This document shows positions 54,676 to 63,855 of a stretch of 64,000 bases of DNA, in pieces. Location of the stretch: the NCBI GenBank assembly GCA_019751815.1, contig JAIEMW010000001.1:1025597-1089596 (forward strand), written 5' to 3'. Below the pieces are notes generated by a model. It did not search any database. It had not been told where the DNA came from and saw only the letters and a program-made list of their open reading frames with translations. This DNA comes from Cyanobacteriota bacterium (GTDB lineage: Bacteria > Cyanobacteriota > Vampirovibrionia > Vampirovibrionales > Vampirovibrionaceae). The stretch's first letter is position 1; each line of letters begins with the position of its first letter. The translations under genes were made by a program, and so were the position numbers.

Positions 54676-55638
54676 ATGATTGGGGTGTATGATTGGGAGT
54701 ATATGATTGACGGTCACACATCACACTCTGGCTGCACTCACTCTCATTTTCCCACTCACAAAGGAAGAAATGAGGGGCTCAGCCAACAAAAAAGACTCTA
54801 TTGGACCCTGCTTCTAACAGCCGGTTACGCTGTGGCAGAGGTTGTGGGGGGGTATTTTTCTGGCAGTCTCGCCCTCATCGCCGATAGCGGTCATATGTTG
54901 ACTGACGCCGCTGCCATTGGGATGGCCTTATTTGCCAGTTGGCTTAGCACACACCCAGCAGGACCCCAAAAAACCTATGGCTACCACCGCCTAGAAATCT
55001 TGGTCGCCTGTATTAATGGGATGACATTGACCGCTGTTGCACTTTGGATTGTCTGGGAAGCGTTTCAGCGGTTTCAAACCGCCACCCTAATACAAGCGCC
55101 CTTGATGGGAGAAATAGCCCTGGGTGGCCTGGTGATTAATCTAATTGCCGTAAAACTGCTTCATAGCGATAGTAAGTCCCATCTCACCACCCATAGCGTG
55201 TATCTGCACATCATTGGGGATCTGTTGGGTTCTATTGGCACGCTCATTGCGGGCGTGGCAATTTATTTCTTCCACTGGAACTGGGCAGACCCCATTATTA
55301 GCCTTGTCATTGCAGGATTGATTTTATGGAGTACCACACGGTTATTGATTCAAGGTGTTGATATTTTACTGGAAGGTTCTCCCAGTCATATCTCTGTACC
55401 TCAAGTAAAATCGGTCATGCTCGCACAACAAGGGGTTGAAAGTGTGCATGATCTCCATGTGTGGACAATCACTTCCGGTAAAGATGCCTTATCAGCCCAT
55501 GTTTCGGTGTCTGAAGGGACCGCCTACCCAGAAATGCTGACACGATTACAAGAAGTGCTTAAGCTCGAGTTTGGGTTAAGCCACCTGACACTTCAGCTGG
55601 AGCCTCTGGATTTTGAAGAGGACGAACTTCACTTCTAA
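54676..55638 (+). CDS. Cation diffusion facilitator, zinc exporter (ZitB/CzcD type)
   Basis: About 320 residues. His-rich N-terminus (HTSHSGCTHSHFPTH), six membrane helices, and both HxxxD metal sites: DSGHMLTDAAA in helix 2 and HIIGDLLGS in helix 5, the pattern of zinc-transporting CDF proteins. The cytoplasmic C-terminal domain has VHDLHVWTITSGKDALSAHV. It exports Zn2+ (perhaps Cd2+/Co2+) using the proton gradient. Starts at 54619, 54676 and 54703 are possible; 54676 has AAGG four bases upstream. The last 80 bases overlap the convergent MFS gene. Confidence 0.9.
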   Translation: MIGVYDWEYMIDGHTSHSGCTHSHFPTHKGRNEGLSQQKRLYWTLLLTAGYAVAEVVGGYFSGSLALIADSGHMLTDAAAIGMALFASWLSTHPAGPQKTYGYHRLEILVACINGMTLTAVALWIVWEAFQRFQTATLIQAPLMGEIALGGLVINLIAVKLLHSDSKSHLTTHSVYLHIIGDLLGSIGTLIAGVAIYFFHWNWADPIISLVIAGLILWSTTRLLIQGVDILLEGSPSHISVPQVKSVMLAQQGVESVHDLHVWTITSGKDALSAHVSVSEGTAYPEMLTRLQEVLKLEFGLSHLTLQLEPLDFEEDELHF

Positions 55639-56806
55639 GGTGCCATACCAATAAGGTCGCCAGCACCAGGAGAACGCTCAATCCGCTTAAAGTGGTCACA
55701 ATCCCCAAATGGTCACTCAGCCCGCCCAATACAGGCATCAGCAAACCAGCCAGCCCAAAACTAGAGCCAGAAACGAGTCCAGAAACAACATTTTGCTGTT
55801 TTTTAACCCGTTTAAGCGCCAAAACCAGGTTCATTGACAGGGACATTGAGAGCAGTCCAATCACCGCGATAAACAGAACAAACGCACTGTTTCCAGTGGT
55901 GTTCAGCATCCATGGCAATAGGACAATGGGGGGGATAAATGACAATAACAGGAGGTTAAACTCTCCCTGTCCGTTCTTAAAAGAATCTGCCCAATGACCC
56001 GCCCACACACCCAACGGGCCTCCCGCCAGTGAGGACAGGGCAATCACCCAACCAATCGTTTCTAAATGGACACCCTGTTGTCGCCACAAAAAGGGCATAA
56101 ACGTGGGTAAACCCACCAGAACCAAGGCTCGGATCAAACCCATTACGGACAAGATAACGAGAAAGCGGATCTCATCCGGCTGCCATGGCAGAGAATGCTG
56201 CTGTCTCTCGGAAAGTCTTGGCCTCATCCATAATTTTTCTGTCCGGGTGAGGGTGCCAAACAGTAGCACAGCAAAAACAGCAGTCAAGGCTACCCACCGG
56301 AGTGAGGCCAACCCAAAATGGGCTGCCAATATTGAAGAACAGAGCGGACCCAAGGAAAAACCCACCGTGCCACCAGTAAAAAACAAACCCATCATCAGAT
56401 TGGGATTGGCCTTGCCCAGCCGGTTGGTGGTGCTCATGGCTTGTGGGTGGAAGAACCCCACCCCGGCGTAGCCCACAAAAATCAGCAAAAGCAGGTTTAG
56501 AAAGCCCGATCCTGAACCTATAGAGCCAGTTCCTATAGAGCCTATCCAGGGCAGACATAACGCCCCCAAAACAAGCCCCAGTAACACTGCATTGAGTGTT
56601 GGAAAACGGTCGCAGCACCAGCCATATAAAGGCTGGAAAACAGAAGAAGTCAAACTGGAAACCAGCAGCATCAAGCCAGTTTGAAACAATGACAAGTGTA
56701 AAACTTGGGCAATCAAAGGCAGGACCGGGATCATGAACCCTGCAAAAAAGTCCGCCATCATATGCCCCAAACTCAGGCGCAGCATCAGCTTTTGCGTTGG
56801 TCTCAT
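55559..56806 (-). CDS. MFS transporter, fosmidomycin-resistance (Fsr) type
   Basis: 415 residues and 12 membrane helices. The first helix LSLGHMMADFFAGFMIPVLPLI and the loop QPLYGWCCDRF are characteristic of the Fsr branch of drug-exporting major facilitator proteins. Substrate unknown. The start codon overlaps the stop of the upstream GGDEF gene by one base (TAATG), so the two are coupled. The 3' end overlaps the convergent zinc transporter by 80 bases, which is long for convergent genes, but both reading frames are clearly real. Confidence 0.85.
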   Translation of the reverse strand: MRPTQKLMLRLSLGHMMADFFAGFMIPVLPLIAQVLHLSLFQTGLMLLVSSLTSSVFQPLYGWCCDRFPTLNAVLLGLVLGALCLPWIGSIGTGSIGSGSGFLNLLLLIFVGYAGVGFFHPQAMSTTNRLGKANPNLMMGLFFTGGTVGFSLGPLCSSILAAHFGLASLRWVALTAVFAVLLFGTLTRTEKLWMRPRLSERQQHSLPWQPDEIRFLVILSVMGLIRALVLVGLPTFMPFLWRQQGVHLETIGWVIALSSLAGGPLGVWAGHWADSFKNGQGEFNLLLLSFIPPIVLLPWMLNTTGNSAFVLFIAVIGLLSMSLSMNLVLALKRVKKQQNVVSGLVSGSSFGLAGLLMPVLGGLSDHLGIVTTLSGLSVLLVLATLLVWHLRSEVRPLQNPEAPAEVSGGLTQTRA

Positions 56807-57909
56807 TAGTTAATTTGCTGCGTACAAATTCGGTTTCGGCCTTCCAGCTTTGCTCTATAAAGCTCGTCATCGGCCAGTTTGATCATTTTATCGAACTGAG
56901 AAAGTCCCTTGGCGTCTTTTGCCTGGAAGTCTACCTGACAAACACCTTGACTGATGGTGACACGAAGTCCAGGATCTTCATTAAACTGAAGGTACTCAAC
57001 CTCTTTTTTGATTTTTTCAGCCACCTGTTGAGACACTGCGGCATCTTTGGCCGGTAAAATGATTGAAAACTCTTCGCCCCCAAAGCGGCAGCAATAACAA
57101 TTGGCAGGGGTCGCATTTTTAGCCACTTGTGCCACGGCCTTTAAGACCTTATCCCCCATCAAGTGCCCATAAGTATCGTTCAATTTTTTGAAGTGATCGA
57201 TATCGAGCATAATGATTGCCAGTTCTCTCTGAGACTTCTTGGCCTTCTCAAACTCATCCCGCACCTTTTCGATGAAGAAGCGCTTATTGTAGACATCGGT
57301 CAACTCGTCGGTGATCACCTTGTCCTTCAGGTTGGTGGCTTCTTTGGTTAAATTACGGTAGTCCGCATTCAACTTCATCAGATCCATCGCCCGTTTTTCC
57401 AAGGCTTCTTGATAGAGTGCCTGCTTCTTCTTGGTAAAAGAGAACTCTATCAGAAGGTTCCAGACAATATTTCTGAAAAAATCAACAATATTGTCCAAGT
57501 AATTGGCAATCAGCGCCAAAATTGGCACCATCATCAGGGATTTCCAGTCGAATATCCCGGCAAATAAGTTGCTAATCCCCCCGCCTTGAATCCAAGGTTT
57601 GACAGAAGCAGGCCAAGGAAGACTTGCCGTCCAACCCATCAGCTGAATAGACGGCGTGAGGGGGAAATTATCGGAGTTAATCGGGGCCCACAGCATCCCC
57701 AGTAAGTTAAAAACTTGCGTTAATGGCCACTCAAGCATCTCTGTAGAGAGGTAAATCCAATTGATGAAATCCCGCCAGTCTTTGTATATTGCCAGAGCAC
57801 TGTCCGCGTTTCCATCTAGCGGCAGGGGATCCGCAATCAACAGGCCAAAGCGAATCAACAGCAGGAAGACTAAGGCCGTCACAATGGTTTGTTTTATCTT
57901 TTGATACAC
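56806..57909 (-). CDS. Membrane-bound diguanylate cyclase (GGDEF)
   Basis: About 367 residues. Two or three membrane helices in the first 155 residues around an extracytoplasmic Trp/Pro-rich loop, a coiled coil (about 155-205) and a GGDEF domain with DELTDVYNKRFF, DIDHFKKLNDTYGHLMGD and the active-site loop RFGGEEFSI (GGEEF about 277-281). It should make c-di-GMP. No RxxD inhibitory site precedes GGEEF, so product inhibition is not expected. GTG 57909 is chosen because AGAGG lies just upstream; a TTG at 57930 lies before it. Coupled to the MFS gene. Confidence 0.88.
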   Translation of the reverse strand: MYQKIKQTIVTALVFLLLIRFGLLIADPLPLDGNADSALAIYKDWRDFINWIYLSTEMLEWPLTQVFNLLGMLWAPINSDNFPLTPSIQLMGWTASLPWPASVKPWIQGGGISNLFAGIFDWKSLMMVPILALIANYLDNIVDFFRNIVWNLLIEFSFTKKKQALYQEALEKRAMDLMKLNADYRNLTKEATNLKDKVITDELTDVYNKRFFIEKVRDEFEKAKKSQRELAIIMLDIDHFKKLNDTYGHLMGDKVLKAVAQVAKNATPANCYCCRFGGEEFSIILPAKDAAVSQQVAEKIKKEVEYLQFNEDPGLRVTISQGVCQVDFQAKDAKGLSQFDKMIKLADDELYRAKLEGRNRICTQQIN

Positions 57910-58119
57910 TAAGAGACCTCTGCCAAGCAAAAAAACCTGTTATGCCCTTAAAACGAAATGTGGGTACTCACCGTCTAATATATCTTACGACCACCCCCTA
58001 AGGAAAGTTTAGAGGGAAGACATGAAATCTTTGCAAAATAAGTCCGATTCCATCCCATGCCGTTTCACTAAAATTATCGCGGAATACGCCTGTGTGTGAC
58101 AACCTCTGAGCATAGGAGT

Positions 58120-59436
58120 TTATGAAAGTATTTCGCTAGCAGCAGACTCTATCAGACGTTGAATCGGCTCAGGCTCTTCGGTGTAAACACTGTCCAACTT
58201 TTTGTCAGATCGGTAGCCCAACTGCTCAATCTTTTGTAACTGCGGCAACACACCTTGCTGCCCTTGCAGAGACCTGTATGCATCTTCATACCCACCAGCT
58301 AGGGTGTTAAAGGCTTTACGCAGGGAGAAAAAACGAGTTAGGAAAAGGACCAGTCGCTTATGGAGTTCTTTACCCAACAGCTCCATCTCCTTGGCATGTT
58401 CATTGAGGGTGACTTGACGCCAACCATCCGCCACCACTTTGAGCAGGGTCATTAAGATAATGGGCGTGGCCAGAATCACCCCTTTTCGAAAAGCCTCTTC
58501 AGAAAGCGTTGGGTTATACACCAATGCCTCTTCCAACATGGATTCTGTCGGAAGATAGAGCACGACGAAATCAACAGTACTGCCTAATTTACGGTGATAG
58601 GCTTTATCACTGAGAGAATTGATCTCCTTTTGCAGGGCATCGTAATGGTTTTTACGTTGCTTGTCCTGCTCTTCTGGACTATCTGCCTGACGCAAACGCT
58701 GAAGATCAATCAAGATAGTTTTAGCATCGACAAAAAGCTTATGGCCGTTTGGTAAATTGACTGTAATATCGGGTCTAAGTCCTCTGTCAGCCTGCTGGGT
58801 GTCATAATTAATACCTTCTCGCAACCCCGATAAATGCAGGATATTTTCCAGCTGGAATTCGCCCCAATCCCCCCGACCTTTGCTGTTACTCAGCGCATCG
58901 GTCAGGTTTTGGTTGGCCTTTTTAAAGTCTTGGGTGTGTTTGATCAGCTCGGTAATTTGGGTCTTTAGCGTGGTTGTCTCTTGCTGATACTCTGTTTCAA
59001 TTTCTTTGATCCTCTTTTGATAAGCCTCAATCATTTCGGAGACAGGTTTAACGGACGCTGTAAAAGATTCTTGGAAGGTTTTGTTTCGCTGATCCGCTTG
59101 GAGCTGGGTCATCTCGGTGAGTTGTTTGAGATGAGCACTCAGTGTCTCTTGCCCCACGGCCTTAAACACATCGCGCAGCTCGGCTTCTTGGGATTTGGCT
59201 TGTCCCAATAAGGTTTCTGCTTCCACTTTGGCCGTAAGCAAGGCCTTGTTTTCGGCCTGCAGTGCTTGAACCTGCTCTTGTAGAGCAGTTAGACCAATTG
59301 AATCAGTCTTATCCTGGATTTGTCCCTGTTTTTGTTCCCAACCGCCTCGGAGGAACCACCCGGCAAAGGTCCCGAGGGCCAGCGAAAAAACGGCCGCAAA
59401 AACGGTAATGATAAACTCCTGACCTGAAAACAACAT
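58120..59436 (-). CDS. rmuC: DNA recombination protein RmuC
   Basis: 438 residues: an N-terminal membrane helix (EFIITVFAAVFSLALGTFAG), a long coiled coil (45-180) and the RmuC domain with GRGDWGEFQLENIL, RPDITVNLPNGHKLFVDAKT, and DFVVLYLPTESMLEEAL. The nuclease-like core (Asp and Asp-x-Lys in RPD...VDAKT) is intact. The family limits inversions and is thought to be a PD-(D/E)XK-type nuclease. The small zinc-ribbon gene is 49 bases upstream on the same strand. Confidence 0.93.
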   Translation of the reverse strand: MLFSGQEFIITVFAAVFSLALGTFAGWFLRGGWEQKQGQIQDKTDSIGLTALQEQVQALQAENKALLTAKVEAETLLGQAKSQEAELRDVFKAVGQETLSAHLKQLTEMTQLQADQRNKTFQESFTASVKPVSEMIEAYQKRIKEIETEYQQETTTLKTQITELIKHTQDFKKANQNLTDALSNSKGRGDWGEFQLENILHLSGLREGINYDTQQADRGLRPDITVNLPNGHKLFVDAKTILIDLQRLRQADSPEEQDKQRKNHYDALQKEINSLSDKAYHRKLGSTVDFVVLYLPTESMLEEALVYNPTLSEEAFRKGVILATPIILMTLLKVVADGWRQVTLNEHAKEMELLGKELHKRLVLFLTRFFSLRKAFNTLAGGYEDAYRSLQGQQGVLPQLQKIEQLGYRSDKKLDSVYTEEPEPIQRLIESAASEILS

Positions 59437-59485
59437 GCGATGCAGTGTGTCCTGTTACTTCAGCCAAAGCACACACTGTAGCAGA

Positions 59486-59779
59486 TTACCGCTTGTAATG
59501 ATACTGCCATTGCTTGGTTGCTTTGCACTGTTTACAAAGGGCGAACTGATTCATAAACATGAGATCCGCCACAAACTGTTGCTCCGCCCCATTGACGGTG
59601 GCCACAATCAACACATCCTGATGTTCGTTTAACTGAACATCAACACTGCCCGCAAAATCAGGGTGAAGCATCAGCTCAAATTCACCAGAACCGCAGGTCT
59701 TACACAGAAACATGGATTGCTTCACGCCCTCTTCTTTCAGCGTCACACGACTCAATGTGTCTGAATGGTAATCGATCAT
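59486..59779 (-). CDS. Small zinc-ribbon protein, unrecognised
   Basis: 97 residues with two CxxC knuckles, Cys26/Cys29 (LCKTCGSGEF) and Cys82/Cys85 (LCKQCKATKQ), about 50 residues apart, framing a beta-rich segment. This is a typical structural zinc ribbon. No catalytic motif is visible. It may bind nucleic acid or protein. It precedes rmuC on the same strand with a 49-base gap and may be cotranscribed with it. Function unknown. Confidence 0.65.
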   Translation of the reverse strand: MIDYHSDTLSRVTLKEEGVKQSMFLCKTCGSGEFELMLHPDFAGSVDVQLNEHQDVLIVATVNGAEQQFVADLMFMNQFALCKQCKATKQWQYHYKR

Positions 59780-60015
59780 GATGGTGTCGTCACTCCCCTG
59801 CTCAGAATTATTTTCGCAGACATTGGCTTGCCTGTTATTCCCCGTCTAATTTTCTAAAATCACATTTTTTCTAATATCACATTCAATATTCTGCTCACTC
59901 GCAGAAATGACTCAGTAAATCCTAATAATAAGGTATTCCCACACGGTCATCTTAACTCAAGACAGTTACTTTTATAACAAAATCACGTGATGATTCCAAG
60001 CCCCTGTATTAAACT

Positions 60016-61323
60016 ATGGTTACAGAACAGAAACATGGCACCCCTATGACAGGAACACAACCGTCACCTCTGCCAAAAATTCGATTGGCTCTGCTGGGTT
60101 CTACAGGGTCCATTGGCCAGCAAACACTAGATATTATTCGGGCTTTTCCCGATCGTTTTGAGGTGGTTGCGCTTTCTGCCGCGAAACAGTCTAAAATACT
60201 CTACCAACAGTGCCTAGAATTCAAACCCAAGCGGGTTTGTCTCTCTGAACTGTCTGCCGCAGAAGAGCTAAAAGTATTAAGGCAGCCTGGTTATTGGGAC
60301 GGTGATGTTTTTTCTGGAGAAACGGGTTTATGCGATCTCATCGCCCCTGACGATATCGACGTGGTGGTCATCGGCATTGTCGGGATTAAAGGCCTTTTTC
60401 CGACACTGGCCGCATTGCAATCCGGCAAAAAAGTGTTTACGGCCAATAAAGAAACCTTTGTTGCCGCTGGCCACCTCGTAGAGCCCTATTTACAGCAGAT
60501 TATTCCTTTAGACAGCGAGCATTCTGCGATTCACCAATGCCTATTTTCTCAAAATTTAGAAACACTTCAGCCAGAAAAACCCTTATTTCCTCACCCGCAC
60601 CAGGCCAAAAAGAAGATACAACGGTTGATTTTAACCGCTTCTGGCGGTCCTTTCCGAGATTATCCTTTGTCTAATTGGGATAAAATCACCAAGACGGAAG
60701 CACTCAACCACCCCAACTGGGTGATGGGCCCTAAAGTGACCATAGACTCAGCCACTCTGATGAATAAGGGCCTTGAGGTAATAGAAGCCCACTGGCTATA
60801 CGGCCTGCCTTACGAGCAGATTCAAGTCTTAATCCACCCACAAAGCATTGTTCACAGTGCAGTCGAAATGGTAGATGGCTCTATTCTTTCCCAAATGGGG
60901 GCTCCTGATATGAGAGGTCCCATTTTATACGCGCTGAGTTATCCTGAGCGATGGGAAACCCCTTTTCAGTCGACGCGTTTAGATTTATCGATGCTACAGA
61001 ATCTTCAATTTAATCAGCCCGACCTGGAGCGATTTCCATGCCTGTCGCTTGCCTATCAAGCCGCCAGTTTTGGCCCCACTGGCACCACAATTCTCAATGC
61101 AGCCGATGAAGTGGTGGTAGAGGCCTTTCTCAATGAGCAGCTCAGCTTTGCCAAAATCCCGTTTTATATTGAAAGCGCGCTTAAACGATTTGAAGCGGAT
61201 AATACCGGCTTTAAAGCAGACAAAAATGACGGCTTACCGACATTAGCAGAAATTCAGCACTGGGATAGCTGGTCACGGCGCATCACCCAAGAAGCCATAT
61301 CCAGCAAGCCCTGCTTGGCTTAG
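60016..61323 (+). CDS. dxr: 1-deoxy-D-xylulose 5-phosphate reductoisomerase
   Basis: 435 residues; makes methylerythritol 4-phosphate in the non-mevalonate isoprenoid pathway. NADPH motif LGSTGSIGQQTLDIIR, ANKET, the metal site PLDSEHSAIHQCL, ASGGPFRD, and HPNWVMGPKVTIDSATLMNKGLE. A modest insert (about 180-205) of Pro/His/Lys residues follows the metal site. The start at 60016 or 60046 is not resolved; neither has a good ribosome site. Its stop overlaps the convergent gene by four bases. Dxr is the target of fosmidomycin; the Fsr-type exporter gene is only 3 kb away. Confidence 0.95.
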   Translation: MVTEQKHGTPMTGTQPSPLPKIRLALLGSTGSIGQQTLDIIRAFPDRFEVVALSAAKQSKILYQQCLEFKPKRVCLSELSAAEELKVLRQPGYWDGDVFSGETGLCDLIAPDDIDVVVIGIVGIKGLFPTLAALQSGKKVFTANKETFVAAGHLVEPYLQQIIPLDSEHSAIHQCLFSQNLETLQPEKPLFPHPHQAKKKIQRLILTASGGPFRDYPLSNWDKITKTEALNHPNWVMGPKVTIDSATLMNKGLEVIEAHWLYGLPYEQIQVLIHPQSIVHSAVEMVDGSILSQMGAPDMRGPILYALSYPERWETPFQSTRLDLSMLQNLQFNQPDLERFPCLSLAYQAASFGPTGTTILNAADEVVVEAFLNEQLSFAKIPFYIESALKRFEADNTGFKADKNDGLPTLAEIQHWDSWSRRITQEAISSKPCLA

Positions 61324-61826
61324 CCTGCAAATTCTGAGGCAAAATCACTGGGGCTGGCTGTCAAAATTTCCACCCGAAGATAAGGCTTACGGCTGGTGCC
61401 TTCCCCCAGTCTTACGGCGTAAAACACACCAATATCCTGTTTAGCATCCACTCTGGCAGCAACCGCAGTCGGCAAGTCCAACAGGGCCCTGTATACAGCG
61501 TGGGTATCCCGGGTTTCATCAAATCCAACAAACGTGCGGTCAAGAAACACCCTTAACACCTTGGGTTTCTCTCCTACAGCAGGTCTTTCTAGATAACCCA
61601 CTCGCTTTTTCTCAAAACCAGCGGACTGTAATTTAAACTTCACTTGGGTTTTCAAGGGCAACGCTCTGGGAGCGGGAATTTTATTGGGTTTTTTGGCGGC
61701 AAAATGCACTGTATCCGGAGAAGGCAATGTAAGAGACTGCTGCCTGAGCAACGCGCTGTGTTTTTCATGGCCCAAATTCAAACTCGCAAAGGGGGCTTTA
61801 TTCGATGGTTGCAAACTCAAGAACAC
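61320..61826 (-). CDS. Unrecognised small basic protein
   Basis: 168 residues without signal peptide or membrane helix. The N-terminal half is polar and basic and contains DTVHFAAKKPNKIP (Phe42), the shared motif. The C-terminal half (about 80-165) looks like a compact alpha/beta domain: VLRVFLDRTFVGFDETRD, a helix with ALLDLPTAVAARV, GVFYAVRLGEG and PYLRVEIL. No family is recognised. It lies between dxr and dnaX, on the opposite strand to both. Confidence 0.65.
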   Translation of the reverse strand: MFLSLQPSNKAPFASLNLGHEKHSALLRQQSLTLPSPDTVHFAAKKPNKIPAPRALPLKTQVKFKLQSAGFEKKRVGYLERPAVGEKPKVLRVFLDRTFVGFDETRDTHAVYRALLDLPTAVAARVDAKQDIGVFYAVRLGEGTSRKPYLRVEILTASPSDFASEFAG

Positions 61827-61968
61827 AAATGAAGTCCTTTATAAGTCAATTTTTCAATTGCGCTCATTGTAACAGAGAGAACACCCAGCACCAAGTTCAC
61901 TTCACTCAGTGTGACAGAATGCAACACAAGCCTTGGGGAGGACCCCTCCTTTTTGCTAAGCTTACGGT

Positions 61969-63855
61969 ATGACACAAGTAGAGACCTACATCCCTCTGTA
62001 CCGTAAGTACCGCCCACAGTCTTTTGCAGACTTGGCGGGGCAAGCCCCCATCTCACAAACACTCAGCAACGCCATTGCGATGAACAAAGTGGCGCATGCC
62101 TACCTCTTTTGCGGACCACGAGGAACAGGAAAAACCTCTACGGCTAGAATTTTCGCCAAATCGCTTAACTGTGAATCAGGTCCCACAGCAAGCCCTTGCC
62201 AAACCTGTGCGAGTTGCATCAGCATCACCCAAGGCAACGCCCTGGATGTGATTGAGTTTGACGCTGCCAGCAACAATAGCGTCAATGATGCACGTGAGCT
62301 GATAGAGAACTGTCAATTTGCCTCACTTTCAGGCAAATACAAGATTTATATCATTGATGAAGTCCATATGCTGAGCAACTCTGCTTTTAACGCGCTATTA
62401 AAAACCCTAGAAGAGCCTCCCAGCAATGTCATCTTTATTTTTGCCACCACTGAGGCTCATAAGGTGCTTCCTACCATCATCAGCCGCTGTCAGCGCTTTG
62501 ATTTTAACCGGATTACGGTAGAAGACATCACCGAATGCTTAGTCCGGATTGCTCAAGCAGAAACGATCAGCATTGCCCCTGAAGCACTTCTGGCCATTGC
62601 CCGACATGCCAAAGGCGGCATGCGAGATGCGGTTGGTCTTTTGGATCAAGTCTCTGTGATAGCCCGTGCCACACCAGGACACACCATTGACCGTGAAGAT
62701 GTCAACCGCTTTATTGGTGCCTTGGGAGATGATGTACTAATCTCTCTAGTCAATGCCATTGCCGATCGAGACGGGACTAAAATCTTAGAACTATTGGCCA
62801 CACTACTCAACCTTGGTGTGGAACCCTTGCAATGCCTGAAAGAATTGAGTGTGTATCTCAGACACCTATTTTTGGTCAAGAGCTGTAAGGGAAGCCCTGC
62901 AGGAGAGCTAGAACGCATTGGCACAGTTCTTGGCATCCCGGATGAACTGGTCCCCTCTCTCACGTTGCAAGCAGAAAAATTTGAAGTGGAAGAACTGCCC
63001 CAGGCACTTCATCAGCTGGCAACCTTAGAAAAGCAGTTGCGGCAAAGCCAGAATCCACAAATCTGGCTGGAAATCGGTCTTCTCGAATTGGCTTTTCGAG
63101 AATCGATCCACGCCACACGCGATCTCATCGCCAGAATTACCGCCCTCGAAGAGGCTCTTAATAACAGTCCCCAGGCCAGTAGCCAAGCCAGGCCACAGCA
63201 AAATTACACAGTACCTTCCAAGCAACCTCAAGCCGTATCAAGGCCCCAGGCCTTACCTAGGGCACAAGAAGACTACAAACAGACAAGTCAAGCCGCTGTT
63301 TCTAATACATCTGTAGCTAGTTCTCAACCGCCTGCCGGCGTTCCTGATTGGCAGGAAGTGTGCCGTTTAATCGCCAGCCCTCCCGTCAAGTCCCTTGTCA
63401 GTCAGCATACGCATCTGCTCGAATGGACTTCGTCCCAAATTACCTTGGGATGTGCCAGCGAACCCAATTTAAAACTCATCAATGACCCCAAACGGATGCT
63501 GCATCTGAAAAAAGCCGTCGAACAATTTATGGGTCATCCCGTGGAAATTCATCTGAAACTAGTCAAACCCGGTGCCGTATCCGTTCAAGCTCAGGTTCAG
63601 GTTCAGGCACAACCCCAAGTTCAAACATCCATTCCAGAACAGGTTATTCCAGCTGAACAGACTTCTCTGGTCCCCCCCGTTTTTCCAGCAACACCAAAAA
63701 CAGCAGATTCTGAAACAATCCATAAAGGAAATGAACCCCCTCAAACTGTCACTCCAGAGAATTTGAACGTATTGGAGCCCACAGCATCAAACGATCCTGC
63801 ACCCGGCGCCGCCTCGTTTAATGACTCAGATCCAGATTTGGAGGAAGCCCTATGA
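61969..63855 (+). CDS. dnaX: DNA polymerase III subunit gamma/tau
   Basis: 628 residues. Clamp-loader ATPase: Walker A GPRGTGKTST, a four-Cys zinc module (CESGPTASPCQTCASC), Walker B IIDEVHML and sensor FATTEAHKVLPTIISRCQRF. Domain III follows to about 370, then a Gln/Pro/Ser-rich linker and a C-terminal tau-like segment (VPDWQEVCRLIASPPVKSLV...). A Gln/Val-rich stretch (nucleotides about 63583-63630) is low complexity. No obvious frameshift site for a gamma form is seen. It overlaps the next gene by four bases (ATGA). Confidence 0.95.
   Translation: MTQVETYIPLYRKYRPQSFADLAGQAPISQTLSNAIAMNKVAHAYLFCGPRGTGKTSTARIFAKSLNCESGPTASPCQTCASCISITQGNALDVIEFDAASNNSVNDARELIENCQFASLSGKYKIYIIDEVHMLSNSAFNALLKTLEEPPSNVIFIFATTEAHKVLPTIISRCQRFDFNRITVEDITECLVRIAQAETISIAPEALLAIARHAKGGMRDAVGLLDQVSVIARATPGHTIDREDVNRFIGALGDDVLISLVNAIADRDGTKILELLATLLNLGVEPLQCLKELSVYLRHLFLVKSCKGSPAGELERIGTVLGIPDELVPSLTLQAEKFEVEELPQALHQLATLEKQLRQSQNPQIWLEIGLLELAFRESIHATRDLIARITALEEALNNSPQASSQARPQQNYTVPSKQPQAVSRPQALPRAQEDYKQTSQAAVSNTSVASSQPPAGVPDWQEVCRLIASPPVKSLVSQHTHLLEWTSSQITLGCASEPNLKLINDPKRMLHLKKAVEQFMGHPVEIHLKLVKPGAVSVQAQVQVQAQPQVQTSIPEQVIPAEQTSLVPPVFPATPKTADSETIHKGNEPPQTVTPENLNVLEPTASNDPAPGAASFNDSDPDLEEAL

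Noticed and set aside
63583..63630. Programmed frameshift site in dnaX
   Set aside because: The repeat is CAGGTT-type low complexity coding for Gln/Val; there is no A-rich slippery heptamer or obvious downstream hairpin.
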